64,000 nucleotides of DNA, from assembly GCF_039851965.1 (NCBI RefSeq), contig NZ_CP156674.1:682001-746000 (forward strand). The letters run 5' to 3'. The stretch is from Pseudalkalibacillus hwajinpoensis (GTDB taxonomy: Bacteria; Bacillota; Bacilli; Bacillales; Guptibacillaceae). Position numbers and translations under genes: made by a program. Positions 50,675 to 59,105 of the stretch are shown here, one piece after another. The notes under the pieces are model-generated. The model saw only the letters and a program-made list of their open reading frames with translations. It did no database searches and was not told the origin of the DNA. The first letter of the stretch is position 1. Every line of letters begins with the position of its first letter.

Positions 50675-51613
50675 TTAACGTCCTACCTTAAGAGCAACCG
50701 CTCCCCAAGTTAAACCGCCACCGAATCCAACAAGAATAACCACATCATCCTCTTTCACACGTCCTTCTTTCATAGCTTCGGAAAGCGCAATTGGGATCGT
50801 TGAAGATGAAGTATTTCCATACTTCTTCACAGTTGTTGCCATTTTTTCAATAGGCAATTCAAGACGTTGCCTTGAAGCTTCCATAATTCGAATATTCGCC
50901 TGGTGAGGTATGAGGAAGTCTACATCCTCTTTCGTAAGTCCTGCTTTTTCAATGACATTGATAGCAGACTGCCCCATTTGTCTCACTGCAAATTTAAACA
51001 CTTCTCTACCGTTCATCGCCATAAAGCCAGCTGGCTCCTGATAAAGATGTTTCGCTCCTGATCCATCAGAACCCAGTTCAAAAGAAAGAATCCCTCGCCC
51101 TTCTGTTACAGGCCCAATAACCGCAGCACCTGCACCATCTCCGAATAATACTGCCGTGTTACGATCTTCCCAGTCAGTGATTTTTGAAAGCTTTTCAACA
51201 CCAACCACCAGGATATTCTCATACGTATCATTATTAATGAATTGTCCCGCTGTTATCATACCGTACATAAACCCTGCACATGCAGCACTTAAGTCCATCG
51301 CAGCCGCGTTTGTTGCCCCAAGCTTTTCCTGTAGTAAACAGCCGACAGATGGAAATGGATAGTCGGGAGTAACAGTGGCAACGAGAATAAGATCCAGGTC
51401 TTCCGCTTTTATATTGGCATCTTCTATCGCTTTTTTTGAAGCTAAATAAGCCATATCAGATGTGTTCATATCATCATCTGCAATTCGTCGTTCTTCAATT
51501 CCTGTTCGTGTGCGGATCCATTCATCCGATGTATCAACCATTTTCTCTAAATCGTGATTTGTTAATACTCGTTCTGGAACATAATGGCCAACGCCTAGTA
51601 ACCCTGCGTTCAT
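50675..51613 (-). CDS. fabH: 3-oxoacyl-ACP synthase III, FabH
   Basis: The 312-residue enzyme starts each fatty-acid chain from acyl-CoA and malonyl-ACP, and in Bacilli sets branched-chain composition. The catalytic Cys is in DLSAACAGFMYG, the His in LIPHQANIRIM and the Asn in YGNTSSSTIPIAL. GGGGAAA precedes the ATG. A FapR-like operator lies 50-68 bp upstream. The gene is followed by fabF in the usual order. Confidence 0.95.
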   Translation of the reverse strand: MNAGLLGVGHYVPERVLTNHDLEKMVDTSDEWIRTRTGIEERRIADDDMNTSDMAYLASKKAIEDANIKAEDLDLILVATVTPDYPFPSVGCLLQEKLGATNAAAMDLSAACAGFMYGMITAGQFINNDTYENILVVGVEKLSKITDWEDRNTAVLFGDGAGAAVIGPVTEGRGILSFELGSDGSGAKHLYQEPAGFMAMNGREVFKFAVRQMGQSAINVIEKAGLTKEDVDFLIPHQANIRIMEASRQRLELPIEKMATTVKKYGNTSSSTIPIALSEAMKEGRVKEDDVVILVGFGGGLTWGAVALKVGR

Positions 51614-51662
51614 CTTGAATTTCCCCTTTATAGGATATTTTCTAACTAACTTAAAACCAATC

Positions 51663-51681
51663 TTTAGTATCTGGTACTAAT
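51663..51681 (-). promoter_or_regulatory. FapR-like operator upstream of fabH
   Basis: TTTAGTATCTGGTACTAAT (51663-51681) is a near palindrome with half-sites TTAGTA and TACTAA, matching the known FapR consensus ATTAGTACCTGATACTAAT at most positions. The site is 50 bp before the fabH start. Confidence 0.75.
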
Positions 51682-51797
51682 TTTAATCTATAACAGGGCG
51701 TTTGTCTACCGATCAAACTTAAAGGTGACCCACACCATTGCTAATCCTTAGTCATAAACTGGTAGTATCTAATCTAATCGTGAAGGAGGATTCATGA

Positions 51798-52112
51798 ATG
51801 TATCCTTACAATGGGCAGCCGCCGTATCACTTCTATCAACAACCAGTTAATCCACCCTACCAGCAGTTTCAGCAGCCATTTCACCAACCGCTCCAGCCAC
51901 CATACTACTCACCGCCATATTACCAGCAACCTTATCCTCCATATCAGCACTATCCAGGAGGACCGACATTTTTACATCAATTCAAAAAACAAAACGGTAA
52001 CTACGATATGCCTAAAATGATGAATTCGGCAAGTCAAATGATAAACACGGTACAGCAATTCAGTCCAATGGTTAAGCAAATGGGATCATTGCTAAATTTA
52101 TTCATTAAATAG
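51798..52112 (+). CDS. YppG-like Pro/Gln/Tyr-rich protein
   Basis: The 104-residue protein has an N-terminal half of repeated PY, QQP and PPYQ units (MYPYNGQPPYHFYQQPVNPP, then similar units to residue ~55). A conserved C-terminal block FLHQFKKQNGNYDMPKMMNSASQMINTVQQFSPMVKQMGSLLNLF follows. Bacillus YppG-type proteins have this organisation and are linked to spores. AAGGAGG precedes the ATG at 51798. It is divergent from fabH. Confidence 0.7.
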   Translation: MYPYNGQPPYHFYQQPVNPPYQQFQQPFHQPLQPPYYSPPYYQQPYPPYQHYPGGPTFLHQFKKQNGNYDMPKMMNSASQMINTVQQFSPMVKQMGSLLNLFIK

Positions 52113-52144
52113 TGGAAAAGACGTGAGATCACGTCTTTTCCACT
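52111..52144. terminator. Hairpin between convergent genes
   Basis: AGTGGAAAAGACGTGA and its exact complement TCACGTCTTTTCCACT form a 16-bp stem with a 2-nt loop. The plus strand lacks a clean T run after it. Confidence 0.7.
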
Positions 52145-52287
52145 TACTTAGAAAAAAATAACATACTCCCAGCGCTAACAAATAGCAAAACGCCTGATAT
52201 GACCATTAAACTAAAACTACCAATCAGTATGCCGATTAGAAGGCCACTAAGTGGGACAAACCAGATCCAGAAAGCTTTTCGGCCCAT
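52144..52287 (-). CDS. Small membrane protein of 47 residues
   Basis: An ATG at 52287 after AAGGAGAGG opens a frame with two adjoining hydrophobic stretches: FWIWFVPLSGLLIGILIGSF and SLMVISGVLLFVSAGSMLFF. It sits between comZ and the YppG-like gene, near the place where B. subtilis has yjzB, but similarity to YjzB cannot be claimed. Only the ribosome site and hydrophobicity support it. Confidence 0.5.
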   Translation of the reverse strand: MGRKAFWIWFVPLSGLLIGILIGSFSLMVISGVLLFVSAGSMLFFSK

Positions 52288-52299
52288 ATATTCCTCTCC

Positions 52300-52482
52300 T
52301 TATTCCTGTGCGTCCTGCTTTCCAAGCTCATAGGCATCTTCCATCGCCTTAAGAAATAATTGTAAAAGCGGCTGCATCTTTTCGAGATCGAGTTCGATCT
52401 CCTGTTCACCAAGCGACTGTTTCGCTTCAGGTAGGTACTTCATTGCAATCTGCATAAATTTCAAGTTCTGTTCCATGTTCAT
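52300..52482 (-). CDS. comZ: ComZ, small competence regulator
   Basis: The 60-residue protein contains LKFMQIAMKYLPEAKQSLGE and FLKAMEDAYELGKQDAQE, which match B. subtilis ComZ along its length. ComZ represses the comG operon. The ATG at 52482 fits the family length; a second ATG at 52476 has better ribosome-site spacing. It is encoded close to fabH as in B. subtilis. The competence gene coiA in this window is broken. Confidence 0.85.
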   Translation of the reverse strand: MNMEQNLKFMQIAMKYLPEAKQSLGEQEIELDLEKMQPLLQLFLKAMEDAYELGKQDAQE

Positions 52483-52521
52483 TCACTCCTATTACACTTT
52501 CGCCTTAAAGGCTCCCTTCTA

Positions 52522-53076
52522 TTATAACGATAAATACGGTGTATTGAAATGCTCCCAATCTTCGCGCTGACCTGAAACCATTTTCAATACCATTGCTGCC
52601 TGTCCTCTATGATAGGCCTCGTGATCAACGAGATGACTAATGATCCATTCAGGCGAATAGGCATGTGACTCACCGTTCATCATTACCTCAGGGCCGGGCT
52701 TCCGATATTCCACATCTGAGAGATTGTTATAAAATGATCTAGTCAATTCTCTCACTTCCGCAAGTCTTGCTTGAAACCAGGAAAGTTCCTTATCATCTGG
52801 AGCCGATATGATTTGTTTCTCTTGAAAATAATAATGCTTTTTCTCCTCTTCCGTAACAACTTCGCCCATAAGCGCATTTTTCACCCACCACAGCTCAATT
52901 TGAGCAATATGAAGGAGATACGCTCCTACTGTAGGAAAGCTTGAATAGCGATAGTGAAGCTCCTGAAATTCAACCTCAATTACCATCGAAAGCAGCTTTT
53001 CCCTAGTTTCTTTTAAAGCCTGAAGTCCGTGAGAGGAGTCATGTACATCGTAGTTTCCAAGCGTCTTTTCGATCAT
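52522..53076 (-). CDS. DinB/YfiT-like four-helix metalloprotein
   Basis: The 184-residue protein has the DinB metal-binding histidines: His in VGAYLLHIAQIELWW and two in ISHLVDHEAYHRGQ. DinB-like proteins are often thiol-dependent transferases (bacillithiol-linked in Bacilli), but many have no known substrate. The gene lies in the minus-strand group ending at comZ. Confidence 0.82.
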   Translation of the reverse strand: MIEKTLGNYDVHDSSHGLQALKETREKLLSMVIEVEFQELHYRYSSFPTVGAYLLHIAQIELWWVKNALMGEVVTEEEKKHYYFQEKQIISAPDDKELSWFQARLAEVRELTRSFYNNLSDVEYRKPGPEVMMNGESHAYSPEWIISHLVDHEAYHRGQAAMVLKMVSGQREDWEHFNTPYLSL

Positions 53077-53105
53077 AATCCATCTTCCCTTCTGTTTCAG
53101 TCAGT

Positions 53106-54014
53106 TTACCCGTTGAATATCTTAGCATCAAGTTTCTTCATCATTTCAACGTGTTGACGTTGTTTTTCTAGACCCGTTTGGATAGAAGTGAGATTCTTAA
53201 AACTAAATTTACTACATTCCCGAGTGGAGATCGCGCATTGTCCTGTTTTTTCTTTTTCTAAATTAAGTTGCTCTTCTATACACCATTCGACTCCTTTTTG
53301 CCATTCTCCTTCTCTCCCGCTGGACAGATTAATTGTTTCAGATAGTTCTCTTCGGCTAGCAACTTTATAAAGCCCCTCACAAACATCATCCACATAAAGC
53401 GCGTCGTAATGAAAGATTTCACCTTCATTTTTGTAGGTTGATATTAAATCTCCCTTTAGAAAATAATGCTGATAAACGTAGTTTCCTGGTTGCCATGGTC
53501 CATAGACTAGCGGAACCCGAAGCTTTTTGATCACCATTTCTTCTTCGGCTGTTGCAAGAACCGCCTCTTCAGCAGCCTTCACTCTTCCGTTATGTGTTAC
53601 AGGATGAAGCGGTGTCCTTTCCGTAATACTCCCGTATCGTTTCCCATAAACTTCAAATGAAGATAGGTAAATAAGTAGTTTACCGTAGCTTCCCTGCATG
53701 ACCCTTTTCATTACCTCTCTTCCTTCTTCCACTCTTCTTTGTGGGCGCATTCTGTGTTCACCAGGTGTACTTAAATGAAAAATTGTATCGCAGCCGTGTC
53801 CTAGCTCTTCCAATGATTCATTTTGTAGAAGAACCGAAACCTGATTATAATTTGAGTTTCGCAAAAATGTAAGTTCTTTTGCTTCATATTCAAGTTCCCT
53901 TCGAGGATCCATTCTTGCATCAACTGCCACTACTTCAATACCACGGTTAAGAAGTAGCTCAGTTAAATGAAAACCAATAAAACCAAGTGCACCGGTAATT
54001 AACACTTTCTTCAT
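53106..54014 (-). CDS. NAD-dependent epimerase/dehydratase family protein (YjaV-like position)
   Basis: I start at the ATG at 54014, 6 bp after GGAGG (302 residues). KKVLITGALGFIGFHLTELL is the Rossmann loop. IYLSSFEVYGKRYG carries Ser and Tyr positions of extended SDRs. The classic YxxxK is replaced by HNGRVKAAEEA, so the catalytic Tyr is missing or shifted, and enzymatic activity is uncertain. Its location upstream of comZ fits the med/yjaV region of B. subtilis. Confidence 0.7.
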   Translation of the reverse strand: MKKVLITGALGFIGFHLTELLLNRGIEVVAVDARMDPRRELEYEAKELTFLRNSNYNQVSVLLQNESLEELGHGCDTIFHLSTPGEHRMRPQRRVEEGREVMKRVMQGSYGKLLIYLSSFEVYGKRYGSITERTPLHPVTHNGRVKAAEEAVLATAEEEMVIKKLRVPLVYGPWQPGNYVYQHYFLKGDLISTYKNEGEIFHYDALYVDDVCEGLYKVASRRELSETINLSSGREGEWQKGVEWCIEEQLNLEKEKTGQCAISTRECSKFSFKNLTSIQTGLEKQRQHVEMMKKLDAKIFNG

Positions 54015-54095
54015 TTTCATCCTCCTTACAAACGAATGCTTTCAAGGAAACGGACCATTCTAATCATTATTACTTAATGGAGGGAAACATTCATA

Positions 54096-55290
54096 ATGGA
54101 ACTTTATAATGGGAATCTCTTCTGGCCGATAACAGTAGCTTCTCCACTTTCATTTCCTGAGCTTTCTGCTTCGAAGTGCTGTGATGTGCTCATTATAGGT
54201 GGCGGTATATCTGGGACGCTAATGGCAAGAATGCTTGCAGACTATCATGTAAAAACGATTTTAATTGAAAAGAACAGCATCGGGATTGGAAGTACAGCAG
54301 CTAATACCGGACTCCTTCAATTTTCAAATGACGCGATGCTGATTGACTTAATTGATCGATTTGGAAAAGAAACAGCTGTTTACTTTTACAAGCTTTGTTA
54401 CAAAGCGCTTGATGAACTTGAAAAGTACGCCACTTATTTACCTGAATCAGTTCATTTCAATAGGGCTGAAAACCTCTATTATGCGGGTCATGAGGGTCAT
54501 ACATAAAAATTAAGAGAGGAATATGAAGCTTTAATTGAATATGGGTTTTGGGTTTCAGGCTAATTATTTTGATAAGGCTATGATTGAGAATAGATACTCT
54601 TTTACAGCACCTTGCGGAATACATACAAAATCAGAGGCTGAAATGAACCCTTATCGTTTTACACAAGCTCTTGCTAAAAACGCTTCTCAATTAGGGGTCG
54701 ATATTTATGAGAATACCGAGATCCTTTCGCATAGGTTCACAAAGGAAGGGTTATTCTTTGAAACAGACAGGGGAGAAATTAAAGCGAATCAGGTTGTTTA
54801 TGCAACGGTTTATAGAACACAGGAGTTTGCAAAAATAAAAGGCGCTCTAATTGAGCGCACTTTCACAATCGCAACTGAACCGATTGACACTTTTCCTGGC
54901 TGGCACAATCGATCGCTTATCTGGGAAACAGACCGTCCTTATTATTACTTAAGAACAACAGCTGATAACCGGATATTAATCGGGGGCATGGATTCCAATG
55001 TCAATAAAAAAGATGAATTAAAAACAAAGGGTCCAAAGTTGCTTAACAAACTCCATGACATGTTCCCGGGAATACGAACATCTATTGCTTACGAGTGGAG
55101 CGCTGTCTTTGGTTCAACAAAAGACGGGCTTCCTTACATTGGAAAACACCCTAAATATAAAGGAGTGTATTTCATGCTTGTATATGGAAGAAACAGCACG
55201 GTATATAGCATGCTTGGTGCCGAATTACTAAAAGATCTCATCCTATACGGCTATCACCCACCCATGAACATCACTAGACTTGATCGCTAA
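54096..55290 (+). pseudogene. Decayed FAD-dependent oxidoreductase (DAO family)
   Basis: The first part (54096-54506) starts with an FAD-binding loop CDVLIIGGGISGTLMARMLA and ends at an in-frame TAA. Reading through that stop gives KLREEYEALIEYGFWVSG, ordinary family-like sequence. A frameshift near 54555 then leads into ANYFDKAMIENRYSF and the rest of the protein to 55290 (GLPYIGKHPKYKGVYFMLVYGRNSTVYSMLGAE). There are thus two independent lesions. Several usual glycines are also altered. Related proteins oxidise amino acids or amines with FAD. Confidence 0.8.
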
Positions 55291-56009
55291 AGTCTCCCTT
55301 CATGAAGTTGAAAAAATCGAATCATTTTCTGTCCTAGAGAGTGATAACTATCGCTTAATAATGCAAGATCTATCGGAAACCCGTATTCCTCCTGAACACG
55401 TTCAAACTGTCTAATTTGCTCCAGGGAATATGGACTTTTGTTGTGATGCCACACTTTGATGGGAGCCGAAGTCACCTCTATACGGCAATCCTCTATTTCT
55501 TTTAGAACATTTTCACGTTCGACTTCATACGCTATCGCTAGCTCTCGAATCAATCGTTTATAGAACAGACGGTGCTCCTGTTCATGGTGAACTAAATTCT
55601 TCACATCAAAACACGGATTCAACAGGGCAGCCGATCTTACCTGGCTATATTTGTTTTTAAGAAATGCATTCGCAGCAAGAACCCCCATCCCTTCAGCAAG
55701 GATGTGAACCTTTGGATTTAAGATTTCTTGTTTATGCACCAGGTTATAAATTCGCTCAGTTAATTTAACGGCTTTTGGTGAGCCCCAGTGCCGTCCATAT
55801 AAATTACTTGTATAAATGGTATATCCTGCTTCAAGAAATTCCTCAATCATTCTTGATCGCGTGTGATTTTGTAGCCAGAAACTGGACTCAGAATCAACAA
55901 AATGGACTAGACCACCTATAATAAAAATGCCAAACCCGTTAGGCCGTTCGGGGACAAGAACGATCGTCCACTCCCCGTCTAATTGATAGGCTCGTTTACG
56001 AATACACAT
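55287..56009 (-). CDS. Alpha/beta hydrolase-like protein
   Basis: The ATG at 56009 follows GGGGAG (240 residues). The fold is suggested by GFGIFIIGGLVHFVDSESSFW, ILAEGMGVLAANAFL (nucleophile-elbow position) and SDSYHSLGQ (possible catalytic His). The elbow reads AEGMG, with Glu in place of the usual Ser, so it may not be an active esterase. It could correspond to yjaU by position. It converges with the decayed oxidoreductase and overlaps its last 4 bp. Confidence 0.6.
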   Translation of the reverse strand: MCIRKRAYQLDGEWTIVLVPERPNGFGIFIIGGLVHFVDSESSFWLQNHTRSRMIEEFLEAGYTIYTSNLYGRHWGSPKAVKLTERIYNLVHKQEILNPKVHILAEGMGVLAANAFLKNKYSQVRSAALLNPCFDVKNLVHHEQEHRLFYKRLIRELAIAYEVERENVLKEIEDCRIEVTSAPIKVWHHNKSPYSLEQIRQFERVQEEYGFPIDLALLSDSYHSLGQKMIRFFQLHEGRL

Positions 56010-56318
56010 ACTCTCCCCTCGCCTCATAACACTTTCTGTATAACCTATGCAAACAGCATTTGAAAGAATGGGTGAAGTGCCTATATTTAAGGAATTTCGT
56101 ATTTCTTTCTCTATTACTGCCCATCTAGTGAATGCCTGCTATATGGTTTGTTTCCATGCTTTACTTATGAATTATTGAATCCGGTATAGCTTTTCTTTCA
56201 TTCATTTATGTATTAAATCAGGCTGTTTATAGCCATAAATTAATTTGGTAGATGCCGAATCCATTTACTTTATGGTATGATAATTGATAGAATACGTTTA
56301 CAAATGAGGTGAATTTTT

Positions 56319-56498
56319 GTGCGCTATTTTTGGGCAATTATCTGGGGATTTCTACTTAGCAACATGATTTTCTATGTACTTGCATCCATGCAAGGTGGGC
56401 ATTATAACTTTGCATCTGCATCTCTCTTCGGGATTATTCTTGCTGCTGCAGCAATGGTGGTTGGTGAAAGTTTAATATCCGATCCAGCTGAGCAATAG
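56319..56498 (+). CDS. yjzD: DUF2929 small membrane protein (YjzD)
   Basis: A GTG at 56319 after GAGGTGA gives 59 residues, MRYFWAIIWGFLLSNMIFYV then LASMQGG, with a second helix FASASLFGIILAAAAMVVGE. This matches the DUF2929/YjzD pattern of two helices and an Arg-Tyr start. Function unknown. A terminator follows at once, and yjzC is convergent. Confidence 0.75.
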   Translation: MRYFWAIIWGFLLSNMIFYVLASMQGGHYNFASASLFGIILAAAAMVVGESLISDPAEQ

Positions 56499-56530
56499 AA
56501 ACAAGCGCCTGTCGTCAGGCGCTTGTTTCT
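56499..56530. terminator. Terminator between yjzD and yjzC
   Basis: AAACAAGCGCCTG and CAGGCGCTTGTTT are exact complements around TCGT, followed by CTTTGTTTC. Confidence 0.88.
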
Positions 56531-56552
56531 TTGTTTCTGCATCTACAAAAGT

Positions 56553-56741
56553 TTAATGATGTGGTTTCGGCTTTCTAGACCACTTTCGATTTTGATTCGT
56601 ACATTCCGGAAACTCATCTCCGGCTTTAAGCTCAATTTGTTTTGGATCCTGGACCATGCCGCCTGTTTCACCAATTTCAATGTAAACTCCAGTGTTAGGT
56701 GCTTTCTGTCCTACAGTGAATTGACGATTTTCTCCGCCCAT
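56553..56741 (-). CDS. yjzC: YjzC family protein
   Basis: The ATG at 56741 follows AAAGGAGG and gives 62 residues. VGQKAPNTGVYIEIGETGGM and PKQIELKAGDEFPECTNQNR are the YjzC signature. Function is unknown. Placement next to yjzD matches B. subtilis. Confidence 0.85.
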   Translation of the reverse strand: MGGENRQFTVGQKAPNTGVYIEIGETGGMVQDPKQIELKAGDEFPECTNQNRKWSRKPKPHH

Positions 56742-56913
56742 TTGTCCGCCTCCTTTGTATCTTGAAACTTCGCCCCCTTTATCAGCATTCAACATCGAAT
56801 ACTTTTTTATGTAATAGGGCCAGAAAATCCCCCTTTACAAAATTGGAATCATTGGTGTTTAATGGATACATGTGTCAATTTATTTTGTAACAATAATTGG
56901 AGGAGCCATCATC

Positions 56914-57720
56914 ATGGAACTGTGGGAATTAATAAAATACGCATTACTCGGACTGCTTCAGGGGTTTACTGAACCTATTCCGATTTCATCAAGTGGACAT
57001 CTCGTTATTGCACAGGAATTATTCGGACTAGAAATCAAAGGGTTAAGTTTTGAAATTCTTATGAACTTCGCTTCATTAATCGCTGTTCTGATTATTTACC
57101 GCAGTGATCTTGTCCGTCTTACTTCAAATGGACTCAGTTACGTCGTATCACGAGATCAGCGCTCGAAAAGTGATTTTATGTTCATTGTGTACCTCCTCAT
57201 CGGTACTATACCTGCTGCTGTACTTGGACTTTTGTTTGAAGATTTTATTGGCGAGCAGCTTAAAGGAATTAAAATTGTTGGGGCTACTTTAATCATTACA
57301 GGTATCGCACTATGGCTCATTCGTAACCTTCGTGGCTCAAAAGGCGACTCTGAACTTAATTTTAGAGATGCCATCATTGTAGGATTAGCACAAGCAGTTG
57401 CTTTAATTCCAGGTATTAGCCGCTCAGGTGCTACAATCGTAGCAGCAATGGGAATAGGTATGAAACAAGAGACAGCATTACGCTTCTCCTTCCTTCTTTT
57501 TATACCGGTCAGTGTTGGAACAATGTTATTAGGTTTTGACGACCTTTTATCTGATCCTCGATTTAATGACCTGCTAATTCCCTACATAGTAGCATTTTTA
57601 TTATCTTTGATAGCTTCTTACTTTTCTTTAAAATGGTTCATGAATATTATGGCGCGTGGCAACTTAATTTATTTCGCCATCTACTGCTTTATCGCAGGTG
57701 CACTTGTCCTCATTTTTTAA
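56914..57720 (+). CDS. uppP: Undecaprenyl-diphosphatase UppP (BacA)
   Basis: The ATG at 56914 follows GGAGGAG and gives 268 residues. The active-site motifs are LLQGFTEPIPISSSGHLVIA and VALIPGISRSGATIVAAMG, with Glu, Ser and Arg of the catalytic pocket. Several membrane segments surround them. It recycles undecaprenyl pyrophosphate on the outer membrane face for wall synthesis and affects bacitracin sensitivity. It ends in its own terminator. Confidence 0.93.
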   Translation: MELWELIKYALLGLLQGFTEPIPISSSGHLVIAQELFGLEIKGLSFEILMNFASLIAVLIIYRSDLVRLTSNGLSYVVSRDQRSKSDFMFIVYLLIGTIPAAVLGLLFEDFIGEQLKGIKIVGATLIITGIALWLIRNLRGSKGDSELNFRDAIIVGLAQAVALIPGISRSGATIVAAMGIGMKQETALRFSFLLFIPVSVGTMLLGFDDLLSDPRFNDLLIPYIVAFLLSLIASYFSLKWFMNIMARGNLIYFAIYCFIAGALVLIF

Positions 57721-57742
57721 CCGGCTCAGCCGGTTTTTTTAT
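57718..57742 (+). terminator. Terminator after uppP
   Basis: AACCGGCT and AGCCGGTT pair around a minimal loop, followed by TTTTTT. Confidence 0.88.
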
Positions 57743-57828
57743 GTCTTCATAAACAGGTAAACGCAGTGATGATATGGAAAGGGTACATGTGATAATAATG
57801 AATACTCAGGAATTATGGAGGATTGAAC

Positions 57829-58518
57829 TTGCAAGAAGAAACCATCAAAACAGACGCACTAAAAAAATGGATAGCTGAAGCTGGCGAGACAATCTCGTTC
57901 CAGAAGGACGAAGCAATCTACATGGATGTTATGAAAGCAGATCGCCTCCTTCTTATTCAAACTGGAAACGTTCGGTTAAACAAACTTACATCTGAAGGAA
58001 GAGAATTAACACTCCAAATTTGTAAACCCGGTGATCTGATTGGTGAGCTTGCTCTTTATACAGGACAATTAAACTTCTCTGCCAATGCATGGGCCATTGA
58101 TAACGTCTCTGCCTTGTATGTAAAGCAAACTCTTCTTGAAAAAAACCTATCAAGCGATGCCTTGCTTGCAACTGAATTCATGAAATTCATGGGCGAAAAT
58201 TTCCGTAAAAACCAATCAAAATTTCGCGATTTACTCCTACACGGGAAAAAAGGTGCCCTTTACTCTACATTAATCCGATTATCCAACACATACGGCATCA
58301 ACAGAGACGACTCAATCTTAATCGACCTCCCTTTAACAAACCAAGAATTAGGGAATTTCTGCGGCTTAACAAGAGAAAACGTCAACCGCATTCTTAGCGA
58401 ACTAAAAAAAGCCGACGTAGTATCCGTTACCGAAAGCAAAATCACCATCCACGACCTCGAATTCCTCCGCTGCGTCTTCCACTGCGAAGACTGCCCAATT
58501 ACAATTTGTAGGTTATAA
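57829..58518 (+). CDS. fnr: Crp/Fnr-family regulator with C-terminal cysteine cluster (Fnr)
   Basis: The TTG at 57829 lies 7 bp after GGAGG (229 residues). A cyclic-nucleotide-like domain (LLLIQTGNVRLNKLTSEGRELTLQICKPGDLIGELALYTG) leads to a winged helix with LPLTNQELGNFCGLTRENVNRILSELKK. The C-terminus CVFHCEDCPITIC has four closely spaced Cys, as in B. subtilis Fnr, whose C-terminal cysteines bind a [4Fe-4S] cluster. Fnr senses low oxygen and activates nitrate respiration genes. The adjacent molybdenum-cofactor genes fit, since nitrate reductase needs that cofactor. Confidence 0.78.
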   Translation: MQEETIKTDALKKWIAEAGETISFQKDEAIYMDVMKADRLLLIQTGNVRLNKLTSEGRELTLQICKPGDLIGELALYTGQLNFSANAWAIDNVSALYVKQTLLEKNLSSDALLATEFMKFMGENFRKNQSKFRDLLLHGKKGALYSTLIRLSNTYGINRDDSILIDLPLTNQELGNFCGLTRENVNRILSELKKADVVSVTESKITIHDLEFLRCVFHCEDCPITICRL

Positions 58519-58519
58519 A

Positions 58520-58634
58520 GAAAAGCGAAGAAGAGCGTTTAGAAACGGAGATATTGGAACTCTTGAACTGGAACACGCTTTTTGTGTTCCGGTGAAAGAG
58601 TAATATCTCCGTTTCTGCGAGTCATAGCTAGACA
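58520..58634 (+). repeat. Palindromic repeat copy D
   Basis: It is almost identical to copy A at 48991-49110: GAAAAGCGAAG start, AGAAACGGAGATATT stem, GGAACAC/GTGTTCC tip. It differs by a few bases near the ends and a 2-bp deletion before the right stem arm. It begins 2 bp after the fnr stop, so it may also form that transcript's 3' end. Confidence 0.85.
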
Positions 58635-58845
58635 CGAAAGGCGGAAGAGCCCATCGAAAAGTGCAATAAAACGAGGGACCATGCTCTAGTCAAGGGAAAT
58701 GGCCCATTAATTAACAGGCGCTGTACCACTATTGGAACTCTCTAAAATTAGAAAAACTTGGCTTGCCGCCAAGTCCTAGCGGAAGCCATAGTTTTTCTTA
58801 TACTTTAGTCCTTTAAAAAGGTTAAACATTCTTAAAGTGCAAAAA
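58635..58845. other. Gene-free stretch with a long imperfect hairpin
   Basis: No supported gene is present. At 58750-58798 a bulged hairpin is formed by three stacked stems: AGAAAAACT with AGTTTTTCT, GGCTT with AAGCC, and CCGC with GCGG. It may be a remnant repeat or a weak terminator for read-through from fnr. The preceding 110 bp begin with GGCGGAAGAGCCC, similar to the start of a repeat unit, and show nothing else. Confidence 0.5.
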
Positions 58846-58866
58846 AACACCCTCACCGGGTGTTTC
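58846..58866 (-). terminator. Terminator of the molybdenum-cofactor operon
   Basis: Minus strand: AAACACCC pairs with GGGTGTTT around GGTGA, followed by a T run, 6 bp after the moaD stop. Confidence 0.85.
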
Positions 58867-58871
58867 TCATA

Positions 58872-59105
58872 TCATCCACCACTAACCGGTGGAATAAATG
58901 CGACAACATCGTTTTCCTTTACCAATCGATCTTCTTCCGCATATTCTTCATTAATGGCCGTCATCGTATTAGTAAGCGAAAGTTTTGGATACTCGTCCAT
59001 TAGCTTTTTTTTCAGCACCGCTATGCTAATATTTGTTTCGCTTCGTTCTACCTTTTCCTGCCCGATTAACTCCTGTTGTCCCGCAAAGAATAGTACCGTA
59101 ATCAT
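58872..59105 (-). CDS. moaD: Molybdopterin synthase small subunit MoaD
   Basis: The 77-residue ubiquitin-like protein ends VAFIPPVSGG, the C-terminal Gly-Gly that becomes a thiocarboxylate and donates sulfur to precursor Z. ITVLFFAGQQELIGQEKVE is the first strand pair. Its ATG overlaps the moaE stop as ATGA, so the two subunits are cotranslated. Confidence 0.92.
   Translation of the reverse strand: MITVLFFAGQQELIGQEKVERSETNISIAVLKKKLMDEYPKLSLTNTMTAINEEYAEEDRLVKENDVVAFIPPVSGG

Noticed and set aside
51811..52020. His/Thr/Ser-rich alternative frame in the YppG-like gene
   Set aside because: The Pro/Gln/Tyr frame has the ribosome site and the conserved C-terminal block.
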